A DNA stretch of 64,000 nucleotides from WHTK01 sp965197795 (GTDB lineage: Bacteria > Chloroflexota > Dehalococcoidia > DSTF01 > WHTK01). Every line of letters begins with the position of its first letter. The first letter of the stretch is position 1. Below the pieces are notes generated by a model that was not told the origin of the DNA, made no database searches, and worked only from the letters and a program-made list of their open reading frames with translations. Positions 16,544 through 25,204 of the stretch are shown here, piece after piece. Both the position numbers and the translations under genes were made by a program. The stretch covers positions 2,976,001 to 3,040,000 of the forward strand of contig OZ240228.1 of the NCBI GenBank assembly GCA_965197795.1, written 5' to 3'.

Positions 16544-17545
16544 TCACGGCGGGGCGACGCCCTCAGGCAACGTCAGCGGCTCGTCAGACGGGCGATTACC
16601 CAGGCGGCGGCTAATCAGCGCCAGCGCGACGAGTCCGACGATGACGCCGAACCACAACGTGCCGAATCGGATCAAGAGCGTGCCCACGGCCGCGTCCGAC
16701 TTCGTCATGTCGAGGAGGACCTGCGAGAGGCCGGTGATGCCTCCCTCGGCGACGCCAAGACCGCCCGGGGTCAGCAAAAGGGCGCTGGCCAGCGTGGCGG
16801 CGGGCATGATGAAGGACGCCTTGAGCAGCGTATCGGCGCCGCCGTCGACGCCGAGGACCAGCAGCACGACGTAGAACGCCAGCGCCTCGAAGCCCCAGGA
16901 GACGACGCTGAGCAGCGTCATCGAGCCCAGCGCCACGGGGGACAAAAGGGCGTAGCTGCTGGTGTAGAACTCCTCGGCGTGCTGCGCGAAGCGCGACACA
17001 ACCGGCACGCGCTCAAGACGATGCAGCAGCCAGTACGAGAGCGGCCGGTTGCGCACGACGTAGAACATCGCCGCGCCGCCGGCCAGGACGACCACGAAGG
17101 CGGGCCAGGCATCGCCGAAGACGACGAGTCCCGCGGCGCCCAGCACGACGAGACCGAGGCTGTCAGTGAGACGCTCGGCGATGATAATGGGCGCCGAGCG
17201 GCTGAACGGTGTGCCGTGGGTCTCGCGCAGCAGGTAGCACTTCAGCCACTCTCCGACCTTGCCGGGCGTGATGACCATGCCGAGGCCGGAGAAGTAGACC
17301 AGCGCGCTGTCGCGCGTCGAGAAGTCCCTAACGCCGATCGTTTTGAGGTAGTACTGCCATTTGAGGAAGCGCAGCAGGTAGTTGACGCTCGTCAGAGCGA
17401 GGACGATGGGGAGGTATTGCCACTTGAAGCTGCCGAGCCCATCGATGACGTCGCTGAAGTCGGCGTAGGCGCTAAGGCCGATGAAGACGACGGCGCCGAG
17501 GACCAGCGAGATCATCAGGCGGCCACGCAGCTTATCGAGGCTCAC
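16544..17545 (-). CDS. Lysylphosphatidylglycerol synthase TM / flippase-like (UPF0104) protein
   Basis: This integral membrane protein has about eight hydrophobic segments and the PF03706-type signatures GMVITPGKVGEWLKCYLL and LLTPGGLGVAEGGITG. Related proteins move or modify lipids or lipid-linked sugars, and the substrate here is unknown. I prefer GTG at 17545 over an ATG at 17617 because the family homology starts there and a TACAAT lies 6 nt before it. Confidence 0.78.
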   Translation of the reverse strand: MSLDKLRGRLMISLVLGAVVFIGLSAYADFSDVIDGLGSFKWQYLPIVLALTSVNYLLRFLKWQYYLKTIGVRDFSTRDSALVYFSGLGMVITPGKVGEWLKCYLLRETHGTPFSRSAPIIIAERLTDSLGLVVLGAAGLVVFGDAWPAFVVVLAGGAAMFYVVRNRPLSYWLLHRLERVPVVSRFAQHAEEFYTSSYALLSPVALGSMTLLSVVSWGFEALAFYVVLLVLGVDGGADTLLKASFIMPAATLASALLLTPGGLGVAEGGITGLSQVLLDMTKSDAAVGTLLIRFGTLWFGVIVGLVALALISRRLGNRPSDEPLTLPEGVAPP

Positions 17546-17551
17546 GGCCCC

Positions 17552-17557
17552 ATTGTA
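17552..17557 (-). promoter_or_regulatory. -10 element of the flippase-like gene (TACAAT), probably leaderless
   Basis: TACAAT on the minus strand ends 6 nt before the GTG at 17545. Confidence 0.45.
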
Positions 17558-17622
17558 GCGGCGTACCGACCCGACGACTGTCACTTGAGCGATCGGGGCG
17601 CCAGGGGCCAACATCACTGGCG

Positions 17623-17997
17623 ATGCTGTTGTTTTACGGGCTAATCGCCTGGCTCCTCTTCATGATCACGGCGGTGGCAAACGGCGTGTTCCGCGTGTCG
17701 CGACTCCAGTCGACGATGAGCGAGCACGGCGCACACGTCGTCAGCACGCTGCTGCTCTGCCTGGCGCTGCTGGTCGAAATTAGCGTGTTCCTGGAACTCG
17801 TCGGCGAGCGGAGCCAGGACTGGCTGATTGCGCTGGGCGTGATGTGGGCGCTGCTGACGCTCGTCTTCGAGTTCGGCTTCGGGCGCCTCATGGGGCAGTC
17901 CTGGGCCACGCTGCTGCAGAACTACAACCTGCTGCATGGGCGGATCTGGCCGCTGGTTCTCATCGTGCTGCTGCTCACGCCTGTACTGGCGGGGTGA
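17623..17997 (+). CDS. Small four-helix membrane protein
   Basis: A 124-residue hydrophobic protein with about four membrane segments, including LLFYGLIAWLLFMITAVAN and WPLVLIVLLLTPVL. The acidic/aromatic region between helices 3 and 4 contains FEFGFGRLMGQSW, as in several small uncharacterised bacterial membrane proteins. No function can be given. It is divergent from the flippase-like gene and followed by a hairpin. Confidence 0.6.
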   Translation: MLLFYGLIAWLLFMITAVANGVFRVSRLQSTMSEHGAHVVSTLLLCLALLVEISVFLELVGERSQDWLIALGVMWALLTLVFEFGFGRLMGQSWATLLQNYNLLHGRIWPLVLIVLLLTPVLAG

Positions 17998-18026
17998 GGT
18001 CGTTGCCATCACCGACGGGACGTGGC

Positions 18027-18048
18027 GGACGGAGCTAAAGCTTCGTCC
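18027..18048. terminator. Hairpin after the small membrane protein gene
   Basis: The stem GGACGGAGC/GCTTCGTCC (one wobble pair) with a TAAA loop lies between two convergent genes. There is no strong T tract. Confidence 0.35.
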
Positions 18049-18092
18049 CTACGTTCGCTTCAACGGCATTGGCCCGGTGTGAAAAGTGTGAA

Positions 18093-19292
18093 TTAGCGTT
18101 GTTGGAAGATCCCCGGCAAGCGGTCGAGGATGTGATGGGCGACCTCGTACTTGGTGAGCAACGGTAGCTCTTGCTGGCCACCGGCGGCGTCGATGATCAC
18201 GACGCGGTTCGTGTCGACGCCGAAGCCGGCGTCGGCGGCCGAGACGTCGTTGGCGACGATCAGGTCGAGCGGACCGTGGCTCAGCGGTTTGCGCAGCGCA
18301 TTTTCGATCAGGTTCTCGGTTTCGGCCGCGAAGGCGACCTTCACGACGGACGAGGGAACCTCCGGGAAGAAGGATTCGTTCTTGACCAGCGGCAGCACCA
18401 TGCCGCCCTCGCCCTTCTTGAGTTTCTGCTCGGCGGCTTCGGCGAGGCGAAAGTCGGACATCGCTGCGGCCATGATCAGGACGTCGGCGGCAGCACAGGC
18501 AGCGAGCACGGCCTGACGCATCTCGGCCACGCTTTCGACTGGAGCCAGCTCGACGCCGTAGGGCAGCGGCAGCGAGGGCTCGGTTGAGACCAGCGTGACA
18601 CGTGCGCCGCGGTCGCGCGCGGCTTCAGCCAACGCGTAGCCCATCTTGCCGCTGGAGCGGTTGGTGATCACGCGCACGGGGTCGATCGGCTCGCGGGTGC
18701 CGCCGGCGCTGATCACGAGATGACGGCCGGCAAGGTCGCCGAGCTTCGCAAGCTCATATTTCGCGGCGCCGAGGATCTTCTCCGGCTCCGACATGCGGCC
18801 GGCGCCGGTGTGACCGCTGGCCAGCCGTCCCGACTCCGGTCCGATAAAGACGAAGTCGCGGTTGCGTAGCGTCGAGGCGTTAGCCTGCGTAGCAGCCGCC
18901 TGCCACATCTGGGAGTCCATCGCGGGGGCCACAAGTACCGGCGCCTGCGTGGCGAGAACCGTCAGCGCAAGCATGTCGTCGGCCAACCCGTAGGCAAAGC
19001 GCGCCAGCGTCGTGGCGGTTGCTGGCGCCACGACCACGAGGTCGGCGCGGCGCGCCAGCGCCACGTGCTCCTCACCGGCGTCGGTGGCGGGCTCGAACAT
19101 GTTGGTGTAGACGGGACGCCCGGTGAGCGAGCGGAAGGTGAACGGCGTGACGAACTGCTGCGCGGCGTCCGTGAGAATGACGTCGACCACGGCGCCGGCC
19201 TGCACCAGCTTGCTGGCGAGGTCAGCCGCCTTGTACGCGGCGATGCTGCCGCTGACGCCGAGCACGACGCTGCGATCTTTCAGCGGCATCAA
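18093..19292 (-). CDS. coaBC: Bifunctional phosphopantothenoylcysteine decarboxylase/synthetase
   Basis: CoaBC joins cysteine to 4'-phosphopantothenate and decarboxylates the product during CoA synthesis. The N-terminal FMN domain has GVSGSIAAYKAADLASKL, APATATTLARFAYGLADDM and VAPAMDSQMW. The C-terminal synthetase has SAGGTREPIDPVRVITN, SSGKMGYALA and IVANDVSAADAGFG. The length of 399 residues is normal. Its ATG overlaps the coaX stop, so two CoA genes are coupled. Confidence 0.96.
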   Translation of the reverse strand: MMPLKDRSVVLGVSGSIAAYKAADLASKLVQAGAVVDVILTDAAQQFVTPFTFRSLTGRPVYTNMFEPATDAGEEHVALARRADLVVVAPATATTLARFAYGLADDMLALTVLATQAPVLVAPAMDSQMWQAAATQANASTLRNRDFVFIGPESGRLASGHTGAGRMSEPEKILGAAKYELAKLGDLAGRHLVISAGGTREPIDPVRVITNRSSGKMGYALAEAARDRGARVTLVSTEPSLPLPYGVELAPVESVAEMRQAVLAACAAADVLIMAAAMSDFRLAEAAEQKLKKGEGGMVLPLVKNESFFPEVPSSVVKVAFAAETENLIENALRKPLSHGPLDLIVANDVSAADAGFGVDTNRVVIIDAAGGQQELPLLTKYEVAHHILDRLPGIFQQR

Positions 19293-20056
19293 GAGCCCTC
19301 GTTCATTTCGTAGACCTGCTGCAGACCGTAGAGCGACAGGTCGGGGTCGACCTGGTCGAAGCAGCGGGTCAGCTCGCTCATCAGCGTAGCCCAGCCGCCG
19401 GTGCCGATGACCCAGGCGTCGTCACCCACCTCATCCTTGAAGCGGCGCACCATGCCTTCGATCATCTCGGCGTAGCCGAAGAGGAGGCCGGATTGCATGG
19501 CGGCGATGGTGTTGGTGCCGATCGCGTTCTTCGGCGGCGTCAGCTCGACGCTCGGCAGCATCGCGGTACGGCCCGCAAGAGCGTCCATGGCGACGCCCAT
19601 GCCGGCGGCGATCGCGCCGCCCAGATAGACACCATCGTTGGAGACCGCTTCGAAGACCGTCGCCGTGCCAAGCGTAACCACGATCACGGGCGGCTTGTGC
19701 AGCCGTAGAGCACCCAGCGCCACCGCGATGCGGTCGGGGCCCAGCTCGCGCGGCTCGTACTGGATACGCATGCCGGTCTTGACCCCCACGGCCACGCGCA
19801 GCGCCTTGACGTTGAACAACTTGGCGAACAGCTCACCGAACACGGGCGACAGGGTTGGCACCACGCTGGCGTAGACCGCCCCGTCGACCCGCGACTTGTC
19901 GATACCCTGCATATCGAGGAGATTGACGAGGAGTACGGCGTACTCGTCTGCCAGGGTGCCGCTGTCGGTGGCGACGTGCCAGCTGGCGGTCAGCTCCTTG
20001 CCTTCGAACACGCCCAGCTTGATCTGAGTGTTGCCGATATCGGCTGCGAGCAGCAT
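19289..20056 (-). CDS. coaX: Type III pantothenate kinase
   Basis: CoaX phosphorylates pantothenate, the first step to CoA, and is insensitive to CoA feedback. The phosphate-binding LLAADIGNTQIKLGVF, then LGPDRIAVALGA and VVTLGTATVFEAV with AIAAGMGVAMDAL, identify the acetate-kinase-like fold. It has 255 residues. It is upstream of coaBC with a 4-base overlap. TATAAT lies 9 nt before the ATG. Confidence 0.95.
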   Translation of the reverse strand: MLLAADIGNTQIKLGVFEGKELTASWHVATDSGTLADEYAVLLVNLLDMQGIDKSRVDGAVYASVVPTLSPVFGELFAKLFNVKALRVAVGVKTGMRIQYEPRELGPDRIAVALGALRLHKPPVIVVTLGTATVFEAVSNDGVYLGGAIAAGMGVAMDALAGRTAMLPSVELTPPKNAIGTNTIAAMQSGLLFGYAEMIEGMVRRFKDEVGDDAWVIGTGGWATLMSELTRCFDQVDPDLSLYGLQQVYEMNEGS

Positions 20057-20065
20057 TGTGAACCA

Positions 20066-20071
20066 ATTATA
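20066..20071 (-). promoter_or_regulatory. -10 element of coaX-coaBC (TATAAT), probably leaderless
   Basis: TATAAT on the minus strand ends 9 nt before the coaX ATG at 20056. Confidence 0.55.
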
Positions 20072-20162
20072 GGCGTCGAGGAGCCTGTCCGATATCAGGG
20101 TTTACCCTTAGGTGAGCCTGGCCCTGCTGGCCCCAGGAGGCCCTTCGTAGCACCATAGACGC

Positions 20163-20606
20163 GTGCCACGCATCGTCCTCGACTTCGACCCGCAGCAGTC
20201 GGACGCGCCCGCCTTCGCGTCCGATACCGGCGACCTCGTGTTCTTCCTCTCGTGGGCGTTTTCGACCCGCTACGGCGCCAACCACGAGATGTCGATAGCC
20301 GCGCTGGTGCTGCGCAGCGAGTTCAAAATCGACCTGCTGCCGTTGCTCACGTTCGCCGACCGCAACGTGGAGGACCCGGCGGACGAAGAGGCGCTGGAGC
20401 GCGCCTGGCAGGACGCCGCGCCACTGGCCGAGTGCTGTGAGCGGGTCCACGAAGCGCTGAGCAGCGACGAGAAGCGCCTTGCGTCCTTGAGCGACGACTA
20501 CCCGTCGGTAGGAGAGAACATCCGCGAGCTGGGGCAGATCGCCACGTGGACCGCGCAACGAGGCTGCCGAATACGGGTGACGTACGAGCTGGAAGGTGGC
20601 GTGTGA
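20163..20606 (+). CDS. Hypothetical protein, 147 residues
   Basis: An acidic, soluble protein of unknown function, beginning MPRIVLDFDPQQSDAPAF. It contains a helix-rich centre (EEALERAWQDAAPLAECCER) and no recognisable domain. It is the first of three tightly overlapping genes: the next starts at a GTG overlapping its stop. It is divergent from coaX across a 106-base gap. Confidence 0.55.
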   Translation: MPRIVLDFDPQQSDAPAFASDTGDLVFFLSWAFSTRYGANHEMSIAALVLRSEFKIDLLPLLTFADRNVEDPADEEALERAWQDAAPLAECCERVHEALSSDEKRLASLSDDYPSVGENIRELGQIATWTAQRGCRIRVTYELEGGV

Positions 20607-20989
20607 GGACTGCATCCTTTCTAGCAGCCGCGGCGCTGCTGGCTGCCGTGCTCGCTGCCGCTTTCTTGAGCTTCGCGAACACCTACTCGGGGGAGAGCTG
20701 CGAAATTTCGCCTGGGAGCATGCGTGAGTGCTCCAGCGACTCAGCGACGCTGGTAGAGCAGAACGGCATCTGGGTCTACGGCCTGCTCGCAATTCCTATT
20801 GCCATCACGGCATCGGTGCTGGCGGCCATCGCCTACCGCCTGCCGAAAGGAATCGAATGGTTGCTGGCCGGCCTGGCCCTCACGGGGTGCGTCATCGCCA
20901 TATTCTCAATTGGCGTCTTCTTCCTACCTGCGGCCCTGTTGCTGGTTTCAGCGGCGGCGTCGGACCGCCGCAGGCTGGCGGCCCTGTGA
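20603..20989 (+). CDS. Small membrane protein with signal-anchor and three helices
   Basis: From GTG at 20603 (GTGA overlap with the previous stop) the protein has 128 residues. A first hydrophobic helix is followed by an extracellular loop with two cysteines (SCEISPGSMRECSSD), which could form a disulfide. Two or three more membrane helices end at RRRLAAL. Its role is unknown. It is translationally coupled on both sides. Confidence 0.55.
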   Translation: MRTASFLAAAALLAAVLAAAFLSFANTYSGESCEISPGSMRECSSDSATLVEQNGIWVYGLLAIPIAITASVLAAIAYRLPKGIEWLLAGLALTGCVIAIFSIGVFFLPAALLLVSAAASDRRRLAAL

Positions 20990-21699
20990 CCGATACCTGC
21001 GTCGGGCGCGACTACAACAAATGGCTAATGAAGTCGGTCAGCAGCCGGCTGTACGGGCTACTCTCGGGCCCGCCCGGCCTCATGCTAGTCAACACGCCGG
21101 CGTTCAATTTGCACACTCAGCTGCGGTTGCGTCCGGAGACTCGTCTGCTGGACATCGGCTGCGGCAGCGGCGCTCTGCTGGAGCTGCTTGCCTCTCGCGT
21201 GGCCTTCAGCCGACCACCCGTGGGCATCGACCTGCCGAGCAGCATGCTGAACCTCTATAACGCGAAGCGGCAACCGCTGGTGGAGGGCTCCGGTGTGCAG
21301 CTCCCATTCGCGGACGAGAGCTTCGACGTGATCACGTGCGGTCACGTGGCGAAGCACCTGGACGACAGGTCGCTATTGCTAATGCTGGCCGAAATGCGCC
21401 GCGTGCTGGCCTTCGGCGGCATCGCCTTGCTGTGGGATTTCGCGCCGACGCGGTCACGCCGGCTTAACCGCTGGAACGAGCTGGTGATCACGCTGGGGGT
21501 GAGGGGTTGCAACCTGCGGGGCTACACAACCCTGAGCGCGTTCGCGCTGGAAGCCGGGTTCGAGTGGGTCAGCAACGCGCACCTGCGCCCGTTCATCTAC
21601 CCGCCGATTCCACGAGCGTCCGTGATCATGGGCAAGGCGCCGGTGGGCTGGCGCGAGGGACCGCATCCAGTGGCTAGCAGTACAGCTTATGCTCCGTGA
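20986..21699 (+). CDS. SAM-dependent class I methyltransferase
   Basis: The GTG at 20986 overlaps the previous stop as GTGA and gives 237 residues. Motif I is LLDIGCGSGALLELL (about residue 46), followed by GIDLPSSML, then PFADESFDVITCGHVAKHL and MRRVLAFGGIALLWDF. These are the usual Rossmann signatures. The substrate cannot be told from sequence. Upstream sequence in the same frame is only a shadow of the preceding gene. Confidence 0.78.
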   Translation: MTDTCVGRDYNKWLMKSVSSRLYGLLSGPPGLMLVNTPAFNLHTQLRLRPETRLLDIGCGSGALLELLASRVAFSRPPVGIDLPSSMLNLYNAKRQPLVEGSGVQLPFADESFDVITCGHVAKHLDDRSLLLMLAEMRRVLAFGGIALLWDFAPTRSRRLNRWNELVITLGVRGCNLRGYTTLSAFALEAGFEWVSNAHLRPFIYPPIPRASVIMGKAPVGWREGPHPVASSTAYAP

Positions 21700-22258
21700 T
21701 GTACGCGGCTACCGCGTCCGGCACGAGATAGCGCAGGCTACGGCCCGCCTTGGCGCGCTCGCGGACACCGGTCGAGCTGATATCGAGGTGCGGCATCTCG
21801 ATACGGACGACGGGTTCGGGGTCGAAAGGCAGCTCCGGTAACACGACGCCGCCGCGTGGGGCCACGACGATGCGCGCCTCCTCAGCGATCTTCTCGGGGT
21901 CGCGCCAGAACGGTAGGTCAGCCAACGCGTCCTCTCCCAGCAGCAGGAAGAGCTCGTCCTTCTTGTAGCGTTGGTGCAGTTCGCGCAGCGTATCGGCCGT
22001 GTAGCTGGCGCCCTCGCGCTGGACCTCGCAGTCATCGACGATGAAGCCCGGATCGTCTGCTACCGCGAGGCGAGTCATGGCCAGGCGGTGCTCCGCCGGC
22101 GTGACACGACGGAACGCCTTGCGCCAGGGGTCGCCGGCCGGGACAAACAAAACCTTTCGCAGGGCCAGCTGCTCACGTGCCTGTTCGGCCAGCAACAAGT
22201 GAGCGTTGTGTATCGGGTCAAAGGTGCCACCGAGGACGCCTATCTCCATCCGTGCCAC
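21674..22258 (-). CDS. nadD: Nicotinate-nucleotide adenylyltransferase
   Basis: NadD adenylates nicotinate mononucleotide in NAD synthesis. It shows the nucleotidyltransferase signature GVLGGTFDPIHNAHLLLAEQ near the start and the closing SSTGVRERAKAGRSLRYLVP. It has 194 residues. Its start overlaps the 3' end of obgE by 19 bases, a common obg-nadD pairing, and its 3' end overlaps the convergent methyltransferase gene by 26 bases. Confidence 0.95.
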   Translation of the reverse strand: MARMEIGVLGGTFDPIHNAHLLLAEQAREQLALRKVLFVPAGDPWRKAFRRVTPAEHRLAMTRLAVADDPGFIVDDCEVQREGASYTADTLRELHQRYKKDELFLLLGEDALADLPFWRDPEKIAEEARIVVAPRGGVVLPELPFDPEPVVRIEMPHLDISSTGVRERAKAGRSLRYLVPDAVAAYITEHKLYC

Positions 22259-23493
22259 TCCAGGTCTACGGCGCCGACCCTCATGCGGTCGCCGGGCCGC
22301 GCGCCGGCTCGCCGCAGGACCTTCTCGAGTCCGTGACGGCGCAGACGGTCTTGCAGCTCATCCAGCGCCTCTGAGCCACCCTCACCGAGCTTGAGTGCGT
22401 CCTTCTCCACTCTTTCACCGCGGATGATGAATACGCCTCCTACGTGCTCGACATCGAGCCGTTCACGGCCTCGTGGCCGCAATACCGGTAGTGAGTTATC
22501 CCCGGCGCTGTCAGCCTGAGGCTTTGTCTCTTGGAGCAGGCGCAGCAACAACTGCATCAGCTCTTGTGTTCCTTCCGTAGTAGCTCCAGACAACGCGATC
22601 ACTTCGCGATCCTCGAAGTTCGACTCTAGCGTGGCCAGCCTGTCGCGCGCTGTAGGGAGATCCACCTTATTTAGCGCTACGATCTCAGGACGTTCGGCCA
22701 AACGCGCGTCGTAGAGCGCAATCTCACGCCGAATCGTCTCGTAGTCTGCCAATGGATCATCAGACGATGCATCGAGAACGTGAACCAGCACGCGGGTGCG
22801 TTCGACGTGACGCAGGAACTGATAACCGAGGCCGACGCCTTCATGCGCCCCTTCGATCAAACCCGGAAGGTCCGCCATCACGAAGGCATCGAGTCCGAGA
22901 TCGACGACGCCGAGAACCGGCTCGAGCGTCGTGAACGGAAAGTCGCCCACATCGGGCATAGCGTGGGAGACAGCGCGCAGCAGAGTCGACTTGCCGGCGT
23001 TGGGCAAGCCGATCAACCCGACGTTGGCTAGCAGCTTGAGCTCAAGCCTGAGGCGAAGCTCTTGACCGGGCAGCCCGCGTTCGGCGAAGTTAGGCGCCTG
23101 CCGAATAGAGCTGGCGAATCGGGCATTACCGCGCCCTCCTTCTCCGCCCGTCGCCACGACGACCTGCCTACCTACCTCGTCCAGGTCCCAGATATCGCCC
23201 TCCTCAGACTGAATCACGGTGCCAACCGGCACCTTCAGCAGCAGGTCCTTGCCGTTACCACCGTGTCGCTTGCCGCCGGCGCCGGCTTTGCCGTTCTCCG
23301 CCCGGTAGAAATTGTGGTGCCGGAAATGCACCAGCGTCATGAGGCCCGTATCCGCTCTAAAGCTAACGTCACCACCGCGGCCTCCGTCCCCACCATTGGG
23401 GCCACCACGCGGCACGAACTTCTCACGACGAAAGCCTGTGGCGCCGTTTCCACCAGAACCTGAAGCGATGTGCATTTCCGCAAGATCGATCAT
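22240..23493 (-). CDS. obgE: Obg-family GTPase (CgtA), full three-domain form
   Basis: Obg is an essential GTPase in 50S ribosome assembly and the stringent response. The glycine-rich Obg fold (GNGATGFRREKFVPRGGPN) starts the protein, and the G domain follows (LPNAGKSTLL, DLPGLIEGA, NKVD). The C-terminal OCT domain (about 330-417) ends the 417 residues. The gene has a TATAAT only 8 nt before its ATG, so the mRNA is probably leaderless. Confidence 0.97.
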   Translation of the reverse strand: MIDLAEMHIASGSGGNGATGFRREKFVPRGGPNGGDGGRGGDVSFRADTGLMTLVHFRHHNFYRAENGKAGAGGKRHGGNGKDLLLKVPVGTVIQSEEGDIWDLDEVGRQVVVATGGEGGRGNARFASSIRQAPNFAERGLPGQELRLRLELKLLANVGLIGLPNAGKSTLLRAVSHAMPDVGDFPFTTLEPVLGVVDLGLDAFVMADLPGLIEGAHEGVGLGYQFLRHVERTRVLVHVLDASSDDPLADYETIRREIALYDARLAERPEIVALNKVDLPTARDRLATLESNFEDREVIALSGATTEGTQELMQLLLRLLQETKPQADSAGDNSLPVLRPRGRERLDVEHVGGVFIIRGERVEKDALKLGEGGSEALDELQDRLRRHGLEKVLRRAGARPGDRMRVGAVDLEWHGWR

Positions 23494-23501
23494 CGAGATC
23501 G

Positions 23502-23507
23502 ATTATA
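23502..23507 (-). promoter_or_regulatory. -10 element of obgE-nadD (TATAAT), probably leaderless
   Basis: TATAAT on the minus strand ends 8 nt before the obgE ATG at 23493. A CACCAAG/CTTGGTG hairpin lies between this element and the end of dnaA. Confidence 0.6.
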
Positions 23508-23518
23508 GGAGTAGTACA

Positions 23519-23536
23519 CCAAGTTTTCTTGGTGGT
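23519..23536. terminator. Hairpin between dnaA and obgE
   Basis: A perfect 7-bp stem CACCAAG/CTTGGTG with a TTTT loop lies in the 75-base gap after dnaA. It may end the dnaA transcript, although no T tract follows on the minus strand. Confidence 0.4.
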
Positions 23537-23568
23537 GATTAGTAGGGCAGGTGATGTTGTGAAATTAC

Positions 23569-24921
23569 CTAGGCAGCGTGGGTTGGGATGTGAAGAAGTG
23601 CTCTTACCGCGTCGACATCAGCGCGTAGCGAGGGGGATATGCTGAGCTCGCGTGTCAGCTGCGTGTAAGCGTGGACGACAGTCGAGTGGTCTTTCTTGCC
23701 GAGAAGTTGGGCGACGGCTGAGTAGGTGAGCCCGACATCTTCACGGAGCAGGTACATGGCGAGATGTCGTGCGTAGGTGAGGGCCCGGTTGCGCTTCTGA
23801 TTGGTGATTTCGCTGGGGCTGAGGTTGAGATGGCGGCAGACCGCATCCAGTAGCTCGGTCGGGGCCACTTGTGGCTTATCACTCTGCAGTGCCACGGATA
23901 CTGGCTGCAGAGCTCGGCCGGCGAAGTCAATGTCAAGAGTGTGATCGATCGAGATGCGGGCGATCGCAGTGACGCGGTTCACAGCGCCTTCGAGGTCTCG
24001 GATGCTGGAGCGGACGCGCAGCGCTAGGTAGTGTTTGACCTCGTCCGGCAATTCCATAGCGAGCGCGCTTGCCTTGGCGTCGATGAAGCGGGTGCGGTCC
24101 TCCGTGGAGGGCTCGGTGATCGACGCAACGAGGCCCCAGCGTAGCTGGTCCCGGAAGCGGACGGCCTCGGCTGTCATGGCGCTGGGGTCGCCGGCGACGG
24201 CAACCCGCCGGCCCTGGTCGTGCAGGCCGGCCAGCGTCTGATAGAACTCGTTGAGCGTCGCCTTCTTGCCGAGCAGCAGATGGGCGTCGTCGACCAGAAG
24301 CAAGTCGAGGTCACGGTAGCGCGCCCGGAAGGCCGCGCCGGTCTTGTTGCGGACAGCGGTGGTGAATTCGTTGAGAAACTGCTCGGCGCTGACGAGCAGG
24401 AAGCGCGAGCCGTTGGCCGCGGCCGCGTGCGCGATAGCGTGCAGCAGATGCGTCTTGCCATTGCCGCTGGCCCCCGTAATGAACAACGGTGAGTAGGAGC
24501 TCGCTTCTTGAGAGGCAACATCGCGGGCGCCTGAGAGCGCGAGGCTGTTGAAGTCGGCCGGGAGATAGGTCGCGAAGGTGAAGCGTGGATTCAGCGGCGT
24601 CTGGTAGCGCGGCAACAGAGAGGGCTGCAGCGGCGAATCCTCCAGGACGACCCGGTCCTGCTCCGCCGGCACAAAGCGCAGCTGTAGGCCGGAACCCGCG
24701 ACGGCAGTCAGCGCCTGCGCGATGACCGACTTCATGCGGGTCGAGAGCCAGTCGCTGGCGAGGTCGTTAGCGGTGGCGACGACGAGGGTGGTGCCTTCGA
24801 AGCGAAGGCCTACCGTGTGGCGCAGCCAGGTGTCGTAGTTTTGGCGGGTGACCCGGAGCAGCAGCTGCGCTAGGGTCGAATCCCATATCTGACGCGCGGA
24901 GGCGGGTTGCGCAGCAGACAA
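23569..24921 (-). CDS. dnaA: Chromosomal replication initiator DnaA (divergent)
   Basis: The 450-residue protein has the DnaA architecture. Domain I includes RQNYDTWLRHTVGL, and the AAA+ domain has Walker A GASGNGKTHLLHAIAH, Walker B LLLVDDAHLL and sensor II RVRSSIRDLEGAVNRV. Domain IV has the signature GKKDHSTVVHAYTQL. At the box VII arginine finger, where most DnaA have SRF before a WG pair, this one reads RDQLRWGL, so the finger is Gln. The start is TTG with GGAGG 7 nt upstream. Confidence 0.93.
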   Translation of the reverse strand: MSAAQPASARQIWDSTLAQLLLRVTRQNYDTWLRHTVGLRFEGTTLVVATANDLASDWLSTRMKSVIAQALTAVAGSGLQLRFVPAEQDRVVLEDSPLQPSLLPRYQTPLNPRFTFATYLPADFNSLALSGARDVASQEASSYSPLFITGASGNGKTHLLHAIAHAAAANGSRFLLVSAEQFLNEFTTAVRNKTGAAFRARYRDLDLLLVDDAHLLLGKKATLNEFYQTLAGLHDQGRRVAVAGDPSAMTAEAVRFRDQLRWGLVASITEPSTEDRTRFIDAKASALAMELPDEVKHYLALRVRSSIRDLEGAVNRVTAIARISIDHTLDIDFAGRALQPVSVALQSDKPQVAPTELLDAVCRHLNLSPSEITNQKRNRALTYARHLAMYLLREDVGLTYSAVAQLLGKKDHSTVVHAYTQLTRELSISPSLRADVDAVRALLHIPTHAA

Positions 24922-25204
24922 AAGGGTACCTCCAGCACGCTAAACGCGAACCGAAAACGGGCAAAAGCGGTGTTTGCTAGATGGTTGACCTGCCCGCCGA
25001 TGGCCCTGTGCTGGTGGCGATCAGGACGTGAGGAAGTTAGCACAGCGGGAGCCTATAGGGTCAAGCTCCTTATGATCACTTGAGGCCCAATTTCTGAGAA
25101 TCTCCACGGATCTTCAGACCAACCAGGTCATACGAGTGCCACTGAACCATGAGCCAGCCGACGACAAGTGCCATGAAGCATGAAGATGAGTTGTTGCAAG
25201 CCTG
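24922..25204. other. dnaA upstream gap; no DnaA box seen
   Basis: The gap between dnaA and the XRE-type gene has no good match to TTATNCACA. A 32-codon frame on the minus strand (25174-25076, beginning MALVVGWLMVQWHSYDL) follows the XRE gene. It could be the stub of a third island gene, but there is no supporting homology. The segment from about 25060 is less GC-rich than its surroundings. Confidence 0.4.

Noticed and set aside
16475..17644. A 389-codon open frame antisense to the flippase-like gene
   Set aside because: Highly charged shadow protein; the opposite strand encodes a clear membrane-protein family.
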